This document shows, piece after piece, positions 35,061 to 44,339 of a stretch of 64,000 nucleotides of DNA (position 1 is the stretch's first letter; every line of letters begins with the position of its first letter). A model generated the notes under the pieces. That model was not told the DNA's origin and ran no database searches. It saw only the letters and a program-made list of their open reading frames with translations. This DNA is from Neostapfia colusana. Its lineage: Eukaryota; Streptophyta; Magnoliopsida; Poales; Poaceae. The DNA is taken from positions 77,025,683 through 77,089,682 of the forward strand of contig JASWHV010000001.1 of assembly GCA_030760725.1 (NCBI GenBank), written 5' to 3'. The position numbers and the translations under genes are program-made.

Positions 35061-36110
35061 AGAAAAGGTGGCAACCGTAGCCATCAAGAGGCCAACCATG
35101 AAGAAATCACTCTTGCCAAACAAGGGTAATTGGAAGAGCCCAAGCCACACATGCCTCATGGCAAAGGAAGGAAAGCGCGAGGTAATGTCTAAACCTTCCA
35201 AGTTACATGCTGTAGATGATAGTGACTTTGATAGTAGTAGTGAAAATGAATTCATGTTTAAAGCATTAAACAAAAAGGCTACAGCTAAAATGAAAATGTT
35301 ATCAGACGAAATATTTGAACAAGAAGAGCTTCTCAATCAACAAGAAGAATTGCTTATCCTTGAAAAGGAAAGAATCCTTGAGATTGAGAAGCTCCTTGAA
35401 CTTGAGAGATAGAAGAGTAGAGCACTCGAAAGCGAACTTGCCATGAGCAAGGAAACTTGTGTTGAGCTTAAGAGGAAGAATGTGGTACTTCGGGATGAAC
35501 TTGTGAGTTTAACCAAAACTCACAAGAATCTTGAAGCACAACTTAACTCACTTAAGTCAAGTGTCTCAACTAATTCATCCTCCAAGAACTGCCTCTCAAA
35601 AAATATGGAGTCCAACACTAAAACCCGCAAATGTGCTAACATTGTTTTAAACTTAAAAAATGAGCTCAAAGAGGAACAAAGCAAGAATACACACAAGAGT
35701 GGGATCTTTGATAAGGAGAAGATCAAATATGCATGTAGTGCATACTCAATCACAAGATCTCCTCTCATCAAAGATGGACTTGGTTATACTAGGGGAGGAT
35801 AATAAACTCTAGAATCCTTAAAAACAATAGCAAATGTGTAGCTTTTGTCAAAGAAAACTCAAGTCAAGTCAAGAGTGACAACTTTGCATCTACCACATAT
35901 GAAATTGCCAAAACTGTAAAATCTATCGTATTTCATAATTTTGATGCATCCTATGTTCTTATGAAAAGCAAGTATGGTAGAGTATATGCAAAATATGTTG
36001 GGCCACTCCACAAGAGTCCAAAAACTTGTGTATGGGTGCCCAAATGCCTTGTGACTAACCACAAAGGACCCAACTGAGTTTGGTTACCTAAGATCAAAGC
36101 TTAAATTGTT
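35013..36110 (+). pseudogene. Copia gag C-terminal coiled-coil region and link to protease
   Basis: After the frameshift the gag tail continues with EEKVATVAIKRPT, SKLHAVDDSDFDSSSENEF, and a long Glu/Leu coiled coil (LNQQEELLILEKERILEIEK) up to TAG at 35410-35412. It goes on in the same frame from 35443 to 35802 with more heptads and ends KYACSAYSITRSPL. Between 35803 and 36110 a damaged stretch still encodes YVLMKSKYGRVYAKYVGPLH and CVWVPK, the segment that normally precedes the protease in Sireviruses. The long coiled-coil gag extension is a hallmark of that group. Confidence 0.82.
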
Positions 36111-37517
36111 TTGCAGCCCTACTCCTCTGGTGGTGCTAAATGGGTGCTAGATAGTGGGTGCACTAACCATATGACCGGAGAGAGAAAGATGTTCGTTGAG
36201 TATGAAGAAAATGATGATCCAAGTGAAGGCATCTACTTCAGCGACAACAGCCAAGGAAGAGTGCTCGGTATTGGTAAAATTGCAATCTCTTCTCAACACT
36301 CCCTTTCTCATGTTCTACATGTTGAATCACTAGATTATAACCTATTGTCCAAATCTCAACTATGTGAGAAAGGTTATAATTGCTTGTTTACTAACGAAGG
36401 TGTGACCGTCTCTAGAAGAAGTGAAAACTCGATTGCCTTTAAGGGTGTGTTAAAGGGAAAGCTTTACTTAGTGGACTTTTCCATGGATAAAGCTCAACTT
36501 GAAACATGCTTAATAGCAAAAACCAACATGGGATGGTTGTGGCATAGGAGACTAGCCCATGTTGACATGAGGAACATACAAAAACTTCTAAAGGGGGATC
36601 ACATCCGTGGACTAAAAGATGTTGTTTTTGAATAAGATAGGCCATGTAGCGCGAGTCAAGCAGGAAAACAAATTGGAGCAGCACATCCCGCCAAGAATGT
36701 GATGATGACAACAAGACCATTGGAGATGCTCCACATGGACCACTTCGGCCCTGTCACCTACATAAGCACTGGCGGTAACAAATATGGTTTAGTAATTGTT
36801 GATGAATTTTCTCGTTTCACTTGGGTGTTTTTCATGCATGATAAGGGAGAAACTCAAAGTGTCCTCAAGAAGTTCTTGAGGAGAGCTCAAAATGAGTTTT
36901 CCTCAAGGGTCAAGAAGATAAGGAGTGACAACGGCTCCGAATTCAAGAACACACAAGTACAAGAATATTTGGATGAAGAGGGCATCAAGCATGAGTTTTC
37001 GGCCCCCTACTCTCCCGAACAAAATGGGGTGGCCGAAAGGAAGAACCGAACGCTCATAGAGATGGCAAGAACAATGATTGATGAGTACAAGACTTCAGAT
37101 CGGTTTTGGGTGGAAGCGGTCAACACCGCTTGCCACGCCACAAACCGCCTCTATCTTCATCAACTTTTGAAGAAAACCCCATACAAGCTCCTAACCGGTA
37201 ACAAACCCAACATCTCTTATTTTCGTGTTTTTGGAAGTAAATGCTACATTCTCAAAAAGAAGCCTATGACTTCGAAGTTCGCTTTGAAATCCGATGAAGG
37301 TTTGTTACTTGGTTATGACTCAAACACCTATGCCTATTGTGTTGTCAACAAGACATCCAGTTGTGTTGAAATTGCACGTGACATGGTGTTTGATGAAACT
37401 AATGGCTCCCAAGTGGAGCAAGTTGATCAATGTGTGCTAGATGAAGAAGAAGCACCATGTGTAGCACTAAGAAGAATGGGGCTTGGAGAAGTCCTTCCCC
37501 AAGAAGATGTAGGATAA
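36111..37517 (+). pseudogene. Copia protease, pre-integrase and integrase
   Basis: The protease motif WVLDSGCTNHMTG has its Asp codon at 36150. The gag-pre-integrase zinc region follows (GWLWHRRLAHVDMRNIQKL) up to TAA at 36633-36635. The frame then continues unchanged into the integrase core: HMDHFGP (first Asp), IRSDNGSEFKN (second Asp), YSPEQNGVAERKNRT (Glu). It goes on through TACHATNRLYLHQLLKKTPY and FRVFGSKCYILKK to the C-terminal region, ending at TAG/TAA near 37517. Order PR-IN before RT is diagnostic of copia. A frame change follows near 37620-37640. Confidence 0.93.
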
Positions 37518-37518
37518 G

Positions 37519-39261
37519 ATGCTACAAGTTCATCACAATCGGCGCCTCTCATTCAAGATCAAACTCAAGAACCCCGAGATAAGGACGGTCAATTTCAAGA
37601 AGGAGAAATTTGAAACCATGATGATGATCAAGGGGGGAGAAGAAGAAGAAGACCACACAAGAAATCAATTGCCTCACCTAAGGGTTCATCAAAGCATTCA
37701 ACGGGATCTCCCTGTTGACAACATCGTTGGAGATATCACAAAAGGGGTAACAACACGTTCTCGAAAGGCTAACTTTTGTCAACATTACTCTTTTGTGTCT
37801 TCCTTGGAACCATTGAGGGTGTAAGATGCACTCAAGGATCCGGATTGGGTGGTGGCCATGCAAGAAGAGTTGAACAACTTCACAAGAAACCATGTATGGG
37901 AGCTGGTGAAAAGACCAAATGCAAATGTGGTAGGCACCAAGTGGGTGTTCCGCAACAAGCAAGATGAACACAGAGTGGTGACAAGAAACAAGGCCCGACT
38001 TGTGGCAAAGGGATATGCTCAAGTCGAAGGTTTGGATTTCGATGAAACCTTTGCCTCCGTAGCTAGGCTTGAGTCTATTCATATTCTATTGGCCTATGCT
38101 ACTCACCATGATTTCAAACTCTATCAAATGGATGTGAAAAGCGCCTTCCTAAACGGTCCAATCAAGGAGGAGGTGTACGTGGAGAAACCACCTGGTTTTG
38201 AAGATCAAGAATATCCTAACTATGTGTTTAAATTGCATAAAGCTCTCTATGGCCTCAAACAAGCTCCTAGAGCTTGGTATGAGTGTATTAGAGACTTTCT
38301 TATTGATAATGGCTTTAAGATAGGCAAGGCAGATTATACTCTTTTCACAAAGAATGTAGATGATGATCTCTTCGATGGCTAGATATATGTCGACGACATT
38401 ATATTTGGTTCTACTAACAAATCTTTTTGTAATGAGTTTAGTAAGATAATGATAGATAGGTTTGAGATGTCCATGATGGGAGAGTTGAAGTTCTTCCTAG
38501 GATTTCAAGTCAAGCAACTCAAGGAAGTCACGTTCATTAGTCAAACAAAGTACACACAAGACATACTCAAGAAGTTTGACATGGACAAGGCCAAACCCAT
38601 CAAGACACCAATGGCAACAAACGGGCACCTTGACCTCAATGAAGATGGACCAAGCGTGGATCAAAAGGTATATCGTTCTATGATTGGTTCATTGCTTTAT
38701 ATTTGTGCATCTAGGCCCGATATTATGCTTAGTGTATGTTTGTGTGCAAGATTTCAAGCATCACCTAAAGAATGCCATTTAACAGCCGTTAAAAGAATAC
38801 TAAGATATCTAGTTCACACACCTAACCTGCGATTATGATATCCAAAGGGATCTAAGTTTAATCTCATCGGATACTCTGATGCGGATTACGCCGGATGTGA
38901 AGTAGATAGAAAAAGCACCTCAGGGACTTGTCAATTTTTGGGTAGGTCCCTAGTATCTTGGTCATCCAAGAAACAAAACTCCATTGCCCTCTCCACAGCA
39001 GAGGTAGAGTATGTTGCAGCATTATGTGACAATGAGAGTGCCATTAAGATAGCCCATAATCCCGTTGAGCACTCTAGGACCAAACACATAGACATCCGAC
39101 ATCACTTTTTGAGAGATCATTCTATAAAGGGGGACATAGCTATCTCACATGTAAGAACCGAAAAACAACTAGCCGATATTTTCACCAAGCCACTAGATGA
39201 AAAACGATTTTGTGAATTTCAAAATGGACTAAATATCTTAGACTCTAGGAATGTGAGTTGA
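37519..39261 (+). pseudogene. Copia reverse transcriptase and RNase H
   Basis: One frame runs from the IN-RT linker (VDNIVGDITKGVTTRSR) through RT to the end of pol, broken by stops at 37822-37824, 38380-38382 and 38836-38838. RT has VGTKWVFRNKQDE, RNKARLVAKGYAQ, YQMDVKSAFLNG and LHKALYGLKQAPRAWY, with the catalytic YVDD just after the second stop. RNase H has GYSDADYAGCEVDRKSTSG, SKKQNSIALSTAEVEYVA and the C-terminal ISHVRTEKQLADIFTKPLD. About 24-26 residues usually present between EYVAA and LCDNES are missing (junction about 39019-39024), an in-frame deletion. The stop at 38836 is TGA where family members have Trp. Confidence 0.92.
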
Positions 39262-39414
39262 AAAGTTGTGCATCTGAATGCTAACAATTAGAAGTCTTCC
39301 AAAAATTTTCACAAATTTCAAAAATGTGCACGATTGTGAAAAACTTGTCCCCTCTCTAATTCTTCTCTCATATTATTTTTGGTTGTATTGTGGTCATCAT
39401 ATAATTGTGTGTTT

Positions 39415-39416
<2 letters not shown>

Positions 39417-39458
<42 letters not shown>
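39417..39458. repeat. (AT)21 microsatellite
   Basis: An uninterrupted TA/AT dinucleotide run of about 42 bp lies roughly 150 bp after the pol stop. It is inside the copia element's downstream region and likely expanded by slippage. Confidence 0.95.
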
Positions 39459-39460
<2 letters not shown>

Positions 39461-39539
39461 CTACCTAATAGAAGGTGCAAGTAAATTCACCGCAATCACG
39501 ACAAAATTCTAATATATAAGAATTTCTCAGCCTCTAAGA

Positions 39540-40190
39540 GCCGGACTAGTCCGCCCTGGAGGCCGGACAAGTCCAGGTATCTTAAATAGTCCGGGATGCA
39601 GCAGACAAGTCTACAACGGACTAGTCCAGACTACATCCTGACATGTCCGGACAGTAGACTAGTCCGGACCTAGTCCGACAGACCGGACTAGTCCGGACTG
39701 AGCACCGGACTAGTCCGGCCCCTGGAGACTTAACCTCCATGGGTCGGGCTGAACCACCTCCCTCTCTCATTCACCTCTACTCCACTCCTCTCCTCCAAAA
39801 CTGGCCCCCATTGGCGATTTTGGAGCTCTCCCTCAAATCCATTGAAGGAATCCTCGATTCAAGGCTTGTGGAGTGCGGGAAATCCTTCTCCGACCATCTC
39901 CGCTCCTTCGATCCGCGGATTTCATCAAATTTCTTCACTCTAAGGTACTTTTTGACATAACCTTGATTTTCCACGAATCTCTTGTTTCTAGGTCATATCT
40001 TTAGTGCCTTAGGCCTTCCCTGATGTTCCTACGCCATATTGTTGCAATCCATCATAGTATTGCGTCTAGTTTGCTGAATTAGTGATTAAATCACTTAAGT
40101 TAGGGTTTAAAACTGTAGAGTCCGGACTAGTCCGGACCCCAACCAGACAAGTACGGCCAGGGCGGACTAGTCCGCCCCTGGCCCGTACAA
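39540..40190. repeat. Cluster of GGACTAGTCC palindromes downstream of copia pol
   Basis: Exact GGACTAGTCC occurs at 39543, 39618, 39685, 39707, 40124 and 40164. Three of these are extended to CCGGACTAGTCCGG (39683-39696, 39705-39718, 40122-40135), and one to GGGCGGACTAGTCCGCCC (40160-40177). Decayed versions (GGACAAGTCC, ACATGTCCGG, AGACTAGTCCGG) lie between. The last one sits in a larger inverted repeat, 40151-40188, with two one-base bulges. The 5' LTR carries one further copy (33585). No coding frame explains them. Confidence 0.85.
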
Positions 40191-40290
40191 GTCCGGCTGA
40201 TGCAGTTTTAGCCCCTAACTTTGGGAATGTAAACTATTTCAAACGCAATGCTCTCTCATCTAAGCCTTTCCTTTAATCTATCACCAGATC

Positions 40291-40515
40291 ATGTCAGGAT
40301 CCGGAGACAGTCCTCTTAAAAATCCTGAGACCGAAGCGGCTCGCCAAGCCGCTTATCGTGCGGCAGCCGAGGCAGAGGCAGGAGAGGCTGCAGCAAGAGA
40401 GGCTCGGACAAAGAAATAGGCTGACAGGGAAGCACAAGCCTCTCAGTCCGTTGATCCTCCAAGGAGGAAGAGGCTAGTGACATTGAAGGAGAAACAACGA
40501 AAACCTACCTCAACG
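40291..40515 (+). pseudogene. Short Ala/Glu-rich ORF after copia pol (env-like position)
   Basis: Met 40291 opens 42 residues (SGSGDSPLKNPETEA, then Ala/Glu/Arg-rich helix) to TAG at 40417-40419. The frame then continues as ADREAQASQ and PPRRKRLVTLKEKQRKP until the copia sequence is lost at about 40490-40515. Some Sireviruses have an extra, envelope-like ORF at this place, so position suggests its beginning. The piece is too short to test, and no membrane segment is visible in what remains. The rest and the 3' LTR are missing. Confidence 0.5.
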
Positions 40516-40519
40516 TGGT

Positions 40520-41389
40520 AAGAGGGGCAACGAAAACCTACCTCACTTCTTCCTCCTCTCTTCCTTGCGGCTGGGCCTTCTCCTTGCAATGGCAGCAGCT
40601 GGAGATTTTCTTGGAGAAATATGCAGCTGCGGCTAGGGCAGAACGTCGGGGGCTTCTTCTCCGGCAACGGCGAGGCGTGGCGGAGCTCTGACGGCAGCCA
40701 AAATCCAGCAAGGGGCGGCGACCGGAGCTTGGCAGCAGGGGGAGAGAGGACGGTGGCCAAAAAGAGGGCTGGGGTGGCGGCTAGGGGGACAGTTTTTTTT
40801 ATAAGAGGGAAAAATAGCTAGGGAAGCTAGGATTTTAGCAACTCAATTATCCAAGGGCTGAAATTTAATTTTAAAAAAGATCGGAGCTAGGGGCTTTGAT
40901 TTTATTATTTATTTTCCACCAATGGCTGAGATTATTTGGGAAAATAAAAGCCCACGAAAAAAACAAAGGGGTGGTTAGGGTTTCCACCCCCCTAATGGTC
41001 TGCGGCCTAGGCGGAGAGGGCCCACTAGGGTTCCCCACCTAAGTGGTGCGGCCAATTTGGGGGGAAATTTCCCCCCAGATATGGGAAAATTCCTTAGGAG
41101 GATTTTGGGGAAATTGGGGGAAATTAGGGAAAATTAGGGAAATTATGGAAAAGGGGAATTTGGGGGAAGTTTGGGGAAAATTGGGGGTGGCCTGATTTGG
41201 ATATTTTATTTATATTTTATTTTATTTTTTTATTTTTCTTTTCTATTTATTTTCATTATTTTATATTTTTATTCCCGTTTATTATTTTATTTGCTTCCAT
41301 ATTCCTCTGTTTATTTTCTTCTTCATTTTAAATGCTTCTCTACATGAAAAATGTATTTAATGCATGGTAGTAATTTTGAGGGTGTTACA
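40520..41389 (-). repeat. Element E 3' LTR, truncated
   Basis: The right end is firm: GAGGGTGTTACA at 41389 on the plus strand, that is TGTAACACCC on the element strand, directly followed by the PPT. Only about 0.9 kb remains; the left part is fused to copia sequence at about 40490-40530. A minus-strand TATA-like TTATAAAAAAA lies at about 40793-40803. Two G-quadruplex motifs lie at 41107-41187. The start resembles LTR G, in line with the similar pol ends. The frame 40443-40760 is U3/R sequence. Confidence 0.75.
41107..41187 (+). other. Two tandem G-quadruplex motifs in LTR E
   Basis: G-runs at 41107-41110, 41116-41120, 41127-41129 and 41137-41139 have loops of 5, 6 and 7. Runs at 41153-41156, 41162-41166, 41173-41176 and 41183-41187 have loops of 5, 6 and 6. 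Both meet the G3+N1-7 rule. They lie on the strand opposite to the element's coding strand, in U3 between the LTR start and the TATA-like site. Confidence 0.75.
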
Positions 41390-42360
41390 AACCTTCCCCC
41401 CCTTAAAATGAATCTCGCCCTCGAGATTCGATAGAGTGGATAATAGATGAGGGAATTCCTTCTTAAGGTCTTCCTCATGCTCCCATGTAGCTTCGGCTTC
41501 CATGTGATGGCTCCATTGTACCTTGCACCAACGGAGTACTTTGTTCCTCATGACCATTTTCTTCACGTCCAAGATTTTGATGGGGTGTTCCGCGTAGGTC
41601 AGATCCTCCTGAAGTTCTAGCTCATCCATCGGTACTTGTTGTTTCGGTACTCTTAGGCACTTCTTGAGCTGGGATACGTGAAATACATCGTGCACGTCGG
41701 AGAATTGCGTTGGCAGCTCTAGTTGATAGGCTACCTCTCCTCGCTTGCCCAAAATATTGAATGGTCCGATGTAGTGAGGTGCTACCTTGCCTTTGACGTT
41801 AAACCGTCGTTGGCCTCAGATTGACGACACCTTAAGATACACGAAGTCTCTAACTTTGAAGATCAAACTCCTTTGCCTATTGTCCGCATAGCCTTTTTGA
41901 CGTGACTGAGCGACCTTCAAGTTTTCACGTATTGTTTGGACTTGCTTCTCGGTGTCCTGCAGCACTTCGGGTCGAAACACTTGGCTTTCTCCGGTCTCAT
42001 TCCATAACACCGGTGTTTTACACCGTCTACCGTATAGTGCCTCGAAGGGTGACATTTTCAAGCTGTCTTGGTAACTATTGTTGTATGAGAATTCAGCATA
42101 CGGCAAGCTCTTATCCCAACTATGCCCATGTTTCAAGGCGCAAGCTCTCAACATGTCTTCCAAAATCTGATTTGTCCTCTCAGTTTGCCCGTCGGTTTCT
42201 GGGTGATATGCAGAGCTGAAATTCAACCGTGTACCTATAGCTTCATGCAGCTTCTTCCAGAACCTAGAGGTAAATTGAGAACATCGATTTGAAACTATAC
42301 TCTTCGGAACTCCGTGACGACATACGATTTGCTCCATATACAGCTTGGCTAATTGTGCCA
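41357..42360 (-). pseudogene. Element E integrase C-part and chromodomain
   Basis: The minus-strand frame begins at the integrase core after a fusion point at about 42358 (AQLAKLYMEQIVCRHGVP). It has the second Asp (VSNRCSQF, where the usual Asp is Asn) and Glu (ETDGQTERTNQ), SFEALYGRRCKTP-like motifs, and TGA at 41816-41818 where relatives have Arg (CGA). Past the stop come GEVAYQLELP, VFHVSQLKKCL and a chromodomain end (WCKVQWSHHMEAEATWE). The frame reads on through the PPT to 41357. Loss of the catalytic Asp (D to N) means this integrase would be inactive even without the stop. It resembles the pol at 1-2007 more than A or B. Confidence 0.9.
41390..41404 (-). promoter_or_regulatory. Polypurine tract of element E
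   Basis: On the minus strand a TTTTAAGG..GGGGGAAGGTT purine run directly abuts the LTR start at 41389. It is preceded in the element by CTCGAGGGCGAGATTC, the counterpart of the phrase seen before the PPT in A, B and C2. Confidence 0.78.
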
Positions 42361-43890
42361 CGGCGAATATGAACAAGTTTTCAAAAACTAGGGTTTACAA
42401 GTGAGGAATCGATTAAGGCCCACATAAGGATTATTATTAGCATAGCTAAGTAAGGTGGCAATGCTAACTTATGCATTACTATTTCAGTATTTCAACTCCG
42501 TAATGACACACCTACATGGAGGTAAGAACGGTAAGGAACGCTACTGAAAGCGGATCAATTTCGATTAGCTCGACCTGACGAGGAAAGTGGTTCAGGGTAT
42601 AGGTCTCACAGATTGGTGTGAGACGTCAATATGAAACTCTTGAACTCTTCATGTTCCTGAGTTTATATGAAATGCTGGTCCCTGGCGCGCATTAGGCAAG
42701 AAAGTGGAAACCCCATTGTGTGGTCGGTAACGCGACAGTGTGTTCTTCTAGAAATGACCTAGGAGGACATACGCAGCGCTTGCCATTGGCGTTCCCTACA
42801 CGGCAGTAGGTGGTATCCGTTGGGTTGATAAAATTCCCAACCGTGACGACCCGTTCGCGCTCTACTCAGGTTCCCTGTCGTGCGGTGTGAAAACGCGACC
42901 ATGTACCTTGAGATGTGACTTGACTCAAGTACGGCCCGTATAGCAATGACACGGGGCGTATGTTTTTACTATGATATGGACCTGCCTGAAATGACAAAAC
43001 TGTGAGTGCATCACTATTGGGTGTTCTTCTGCAGGTACTAACCACACTTTCATATCTCGTGTAGAGTACGTTTGTGAGTGATCGAGTAGTGCCACTGCTA
43101 AAGCGATTGCCGGTTACACTGGTATAGGTTTTTCTTTTTGTGAGGATACGTAGTACCGACATTGGATGAAAAATTGCAAATATGATAAGGTGCAAGGATG
43201 TAGGACATAATAAAAGACCCATCATTGAGTTGAAATAAAAGTTTATGAACTTAGGTTGAAACCAACTTCAAAATTTAGCACTCATGCCCATGTCGAAGTG
43301 AAGAAGCGTTAACCGGAACCGAGCTATCAAAACAGAACATCCTCTGTTTTTTGGCAGCAGTGTCGCTGGACTTTGCCAGGGCATAAGTTTAGTTCCAAGT
43401 AACCGAATGAAGTGTGCTAGACATGGGTGAATTGATTAGGAAGTCCTATATATATGTTGTTTTCAAAACCAAGTCGGAATCAGATTGCAACTTAGTGAAA
43501 TTTGCAAATTTCCAAAACTGGTCAGAACCAGGAAAGGGCAAAAAAAATGTTCTCTGTATTTTTCTGTAATCTGGCCATAAGTTTTAACAAAAAAATTTCC
43601 TATGGTCATGCCATATACCGCTGGAAAATATGGGAAATATCCTACAACTTCGTTGTTAAGTGTTTTTCCATATTCTGTGTGGAAATAAAGTTTATTGTGG
43701 GTTCAAATCAGACACTTTTAAAGGAGGTGCTGCAGAAATTTTCCAGGATTTCTGTTGATTTGGAAACTTCATATCTGTAGAATCAGAACATCTATGAGGG
43801 ACCACAAATAAGCATTGGAAAGATACTGAAGTTTACTAAAACTTTGGTATTGAAACAAAGACAAGAATTTATAGTTAACTTGAGTAAAAT
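42361..43890 (+). repeat. Fragment F: family-A-type leader, plus orientation
   Basis: This matches the reverse complement of the A and B leaders from just inside the primer site (CCACATAAGGATTATTATTAGC near 42420; compare 18155-18175 reversed). It runs through GGTAAGAACGGTAAGGAACGC to the GGAAAGATACTGAA region near 43820. The LTR and primer site are gone: the left edge is fused at about 42358 to element E integrase in a head-to-head joint. No gene is present; frames such as 43502-43780 are leader sequence. Confidence 0.75.
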
Positions 43891-44339
43891 TTGAGATTGG
43901 ATCAGTTCATCATGGTATTCATCGATGATATCTTGGTCTATTCCAAATCAGAGGAGGAACACACTAAACATTTGCATATTGTGCTCCAACGATTGAGAGA
44001 TCACAAGCTCTATGCAAAGTTCAGTAAATGTGAATTCGGGATCAACCAAGTGCCATTTCTTGGACATATTATTTCAGCGGAGGGCATCGCTGTTGATCCA
44101 AGCAAGATTGAGCATGTGCTGAAATGGATGTCTCCAACATCAGTCCATGAAGTTCGTAGCTTCTTAGGTTTGGCGGGATATTATCGGAGGTTTATCCCGA
44201 GCTTCTCAACAATCTCTAAACCAATGATGGAGCTACTGGAAAAGGACATCAAATATGATTGGAGCAAGCCATGTGAGGAAGCTTTTCAAGTGTTGGTGAA
44301 ACACCTCACAACAGCCCCGGTTTTAGCTCAACCGGATAC
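43891..44339 (+). pseudogene. Fragment F: RT active-site end and thumb
   Basis: The frame begins LDQFIMVFIDDILVYSK, immediately after the leader, so gag, protease and most of RT are deleted. It continues through the RT connection (LRDHKLYAKFSKCEFG, VPFLGHIISAEGIAVDP, SFLGLAGYYRRFIPSFS) to LTTAPVLAQPD. It is then cut at 44339 by the insertion of element B, and the remainder should lie beyond B's right LTR, outside the window. The catalytic Asp pair is intact. Confidence 0.88.
44335..44339. repeat. Presumed left target site duplication of element B
   Basis: GATAC directly precedes the LTR start TGTGAGGAGCC. The matching copy would lie beyond the right end of the window, so this is a prediction. 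Confidence 0.5.

Noticed and set aside
35013..35802. Coiled-coil frame as a separate host gene
   Set aside because: It is the normal C-terminal extension of Sirevirus-type gag, displaced by one frameshift.
39417..39458. AT run as part of a MITE or a matrix attachment site
   Set aside because: It is a pure dinucleotide with no terminal inverted repeats or TSD around it; a simple microsatellite suffices.
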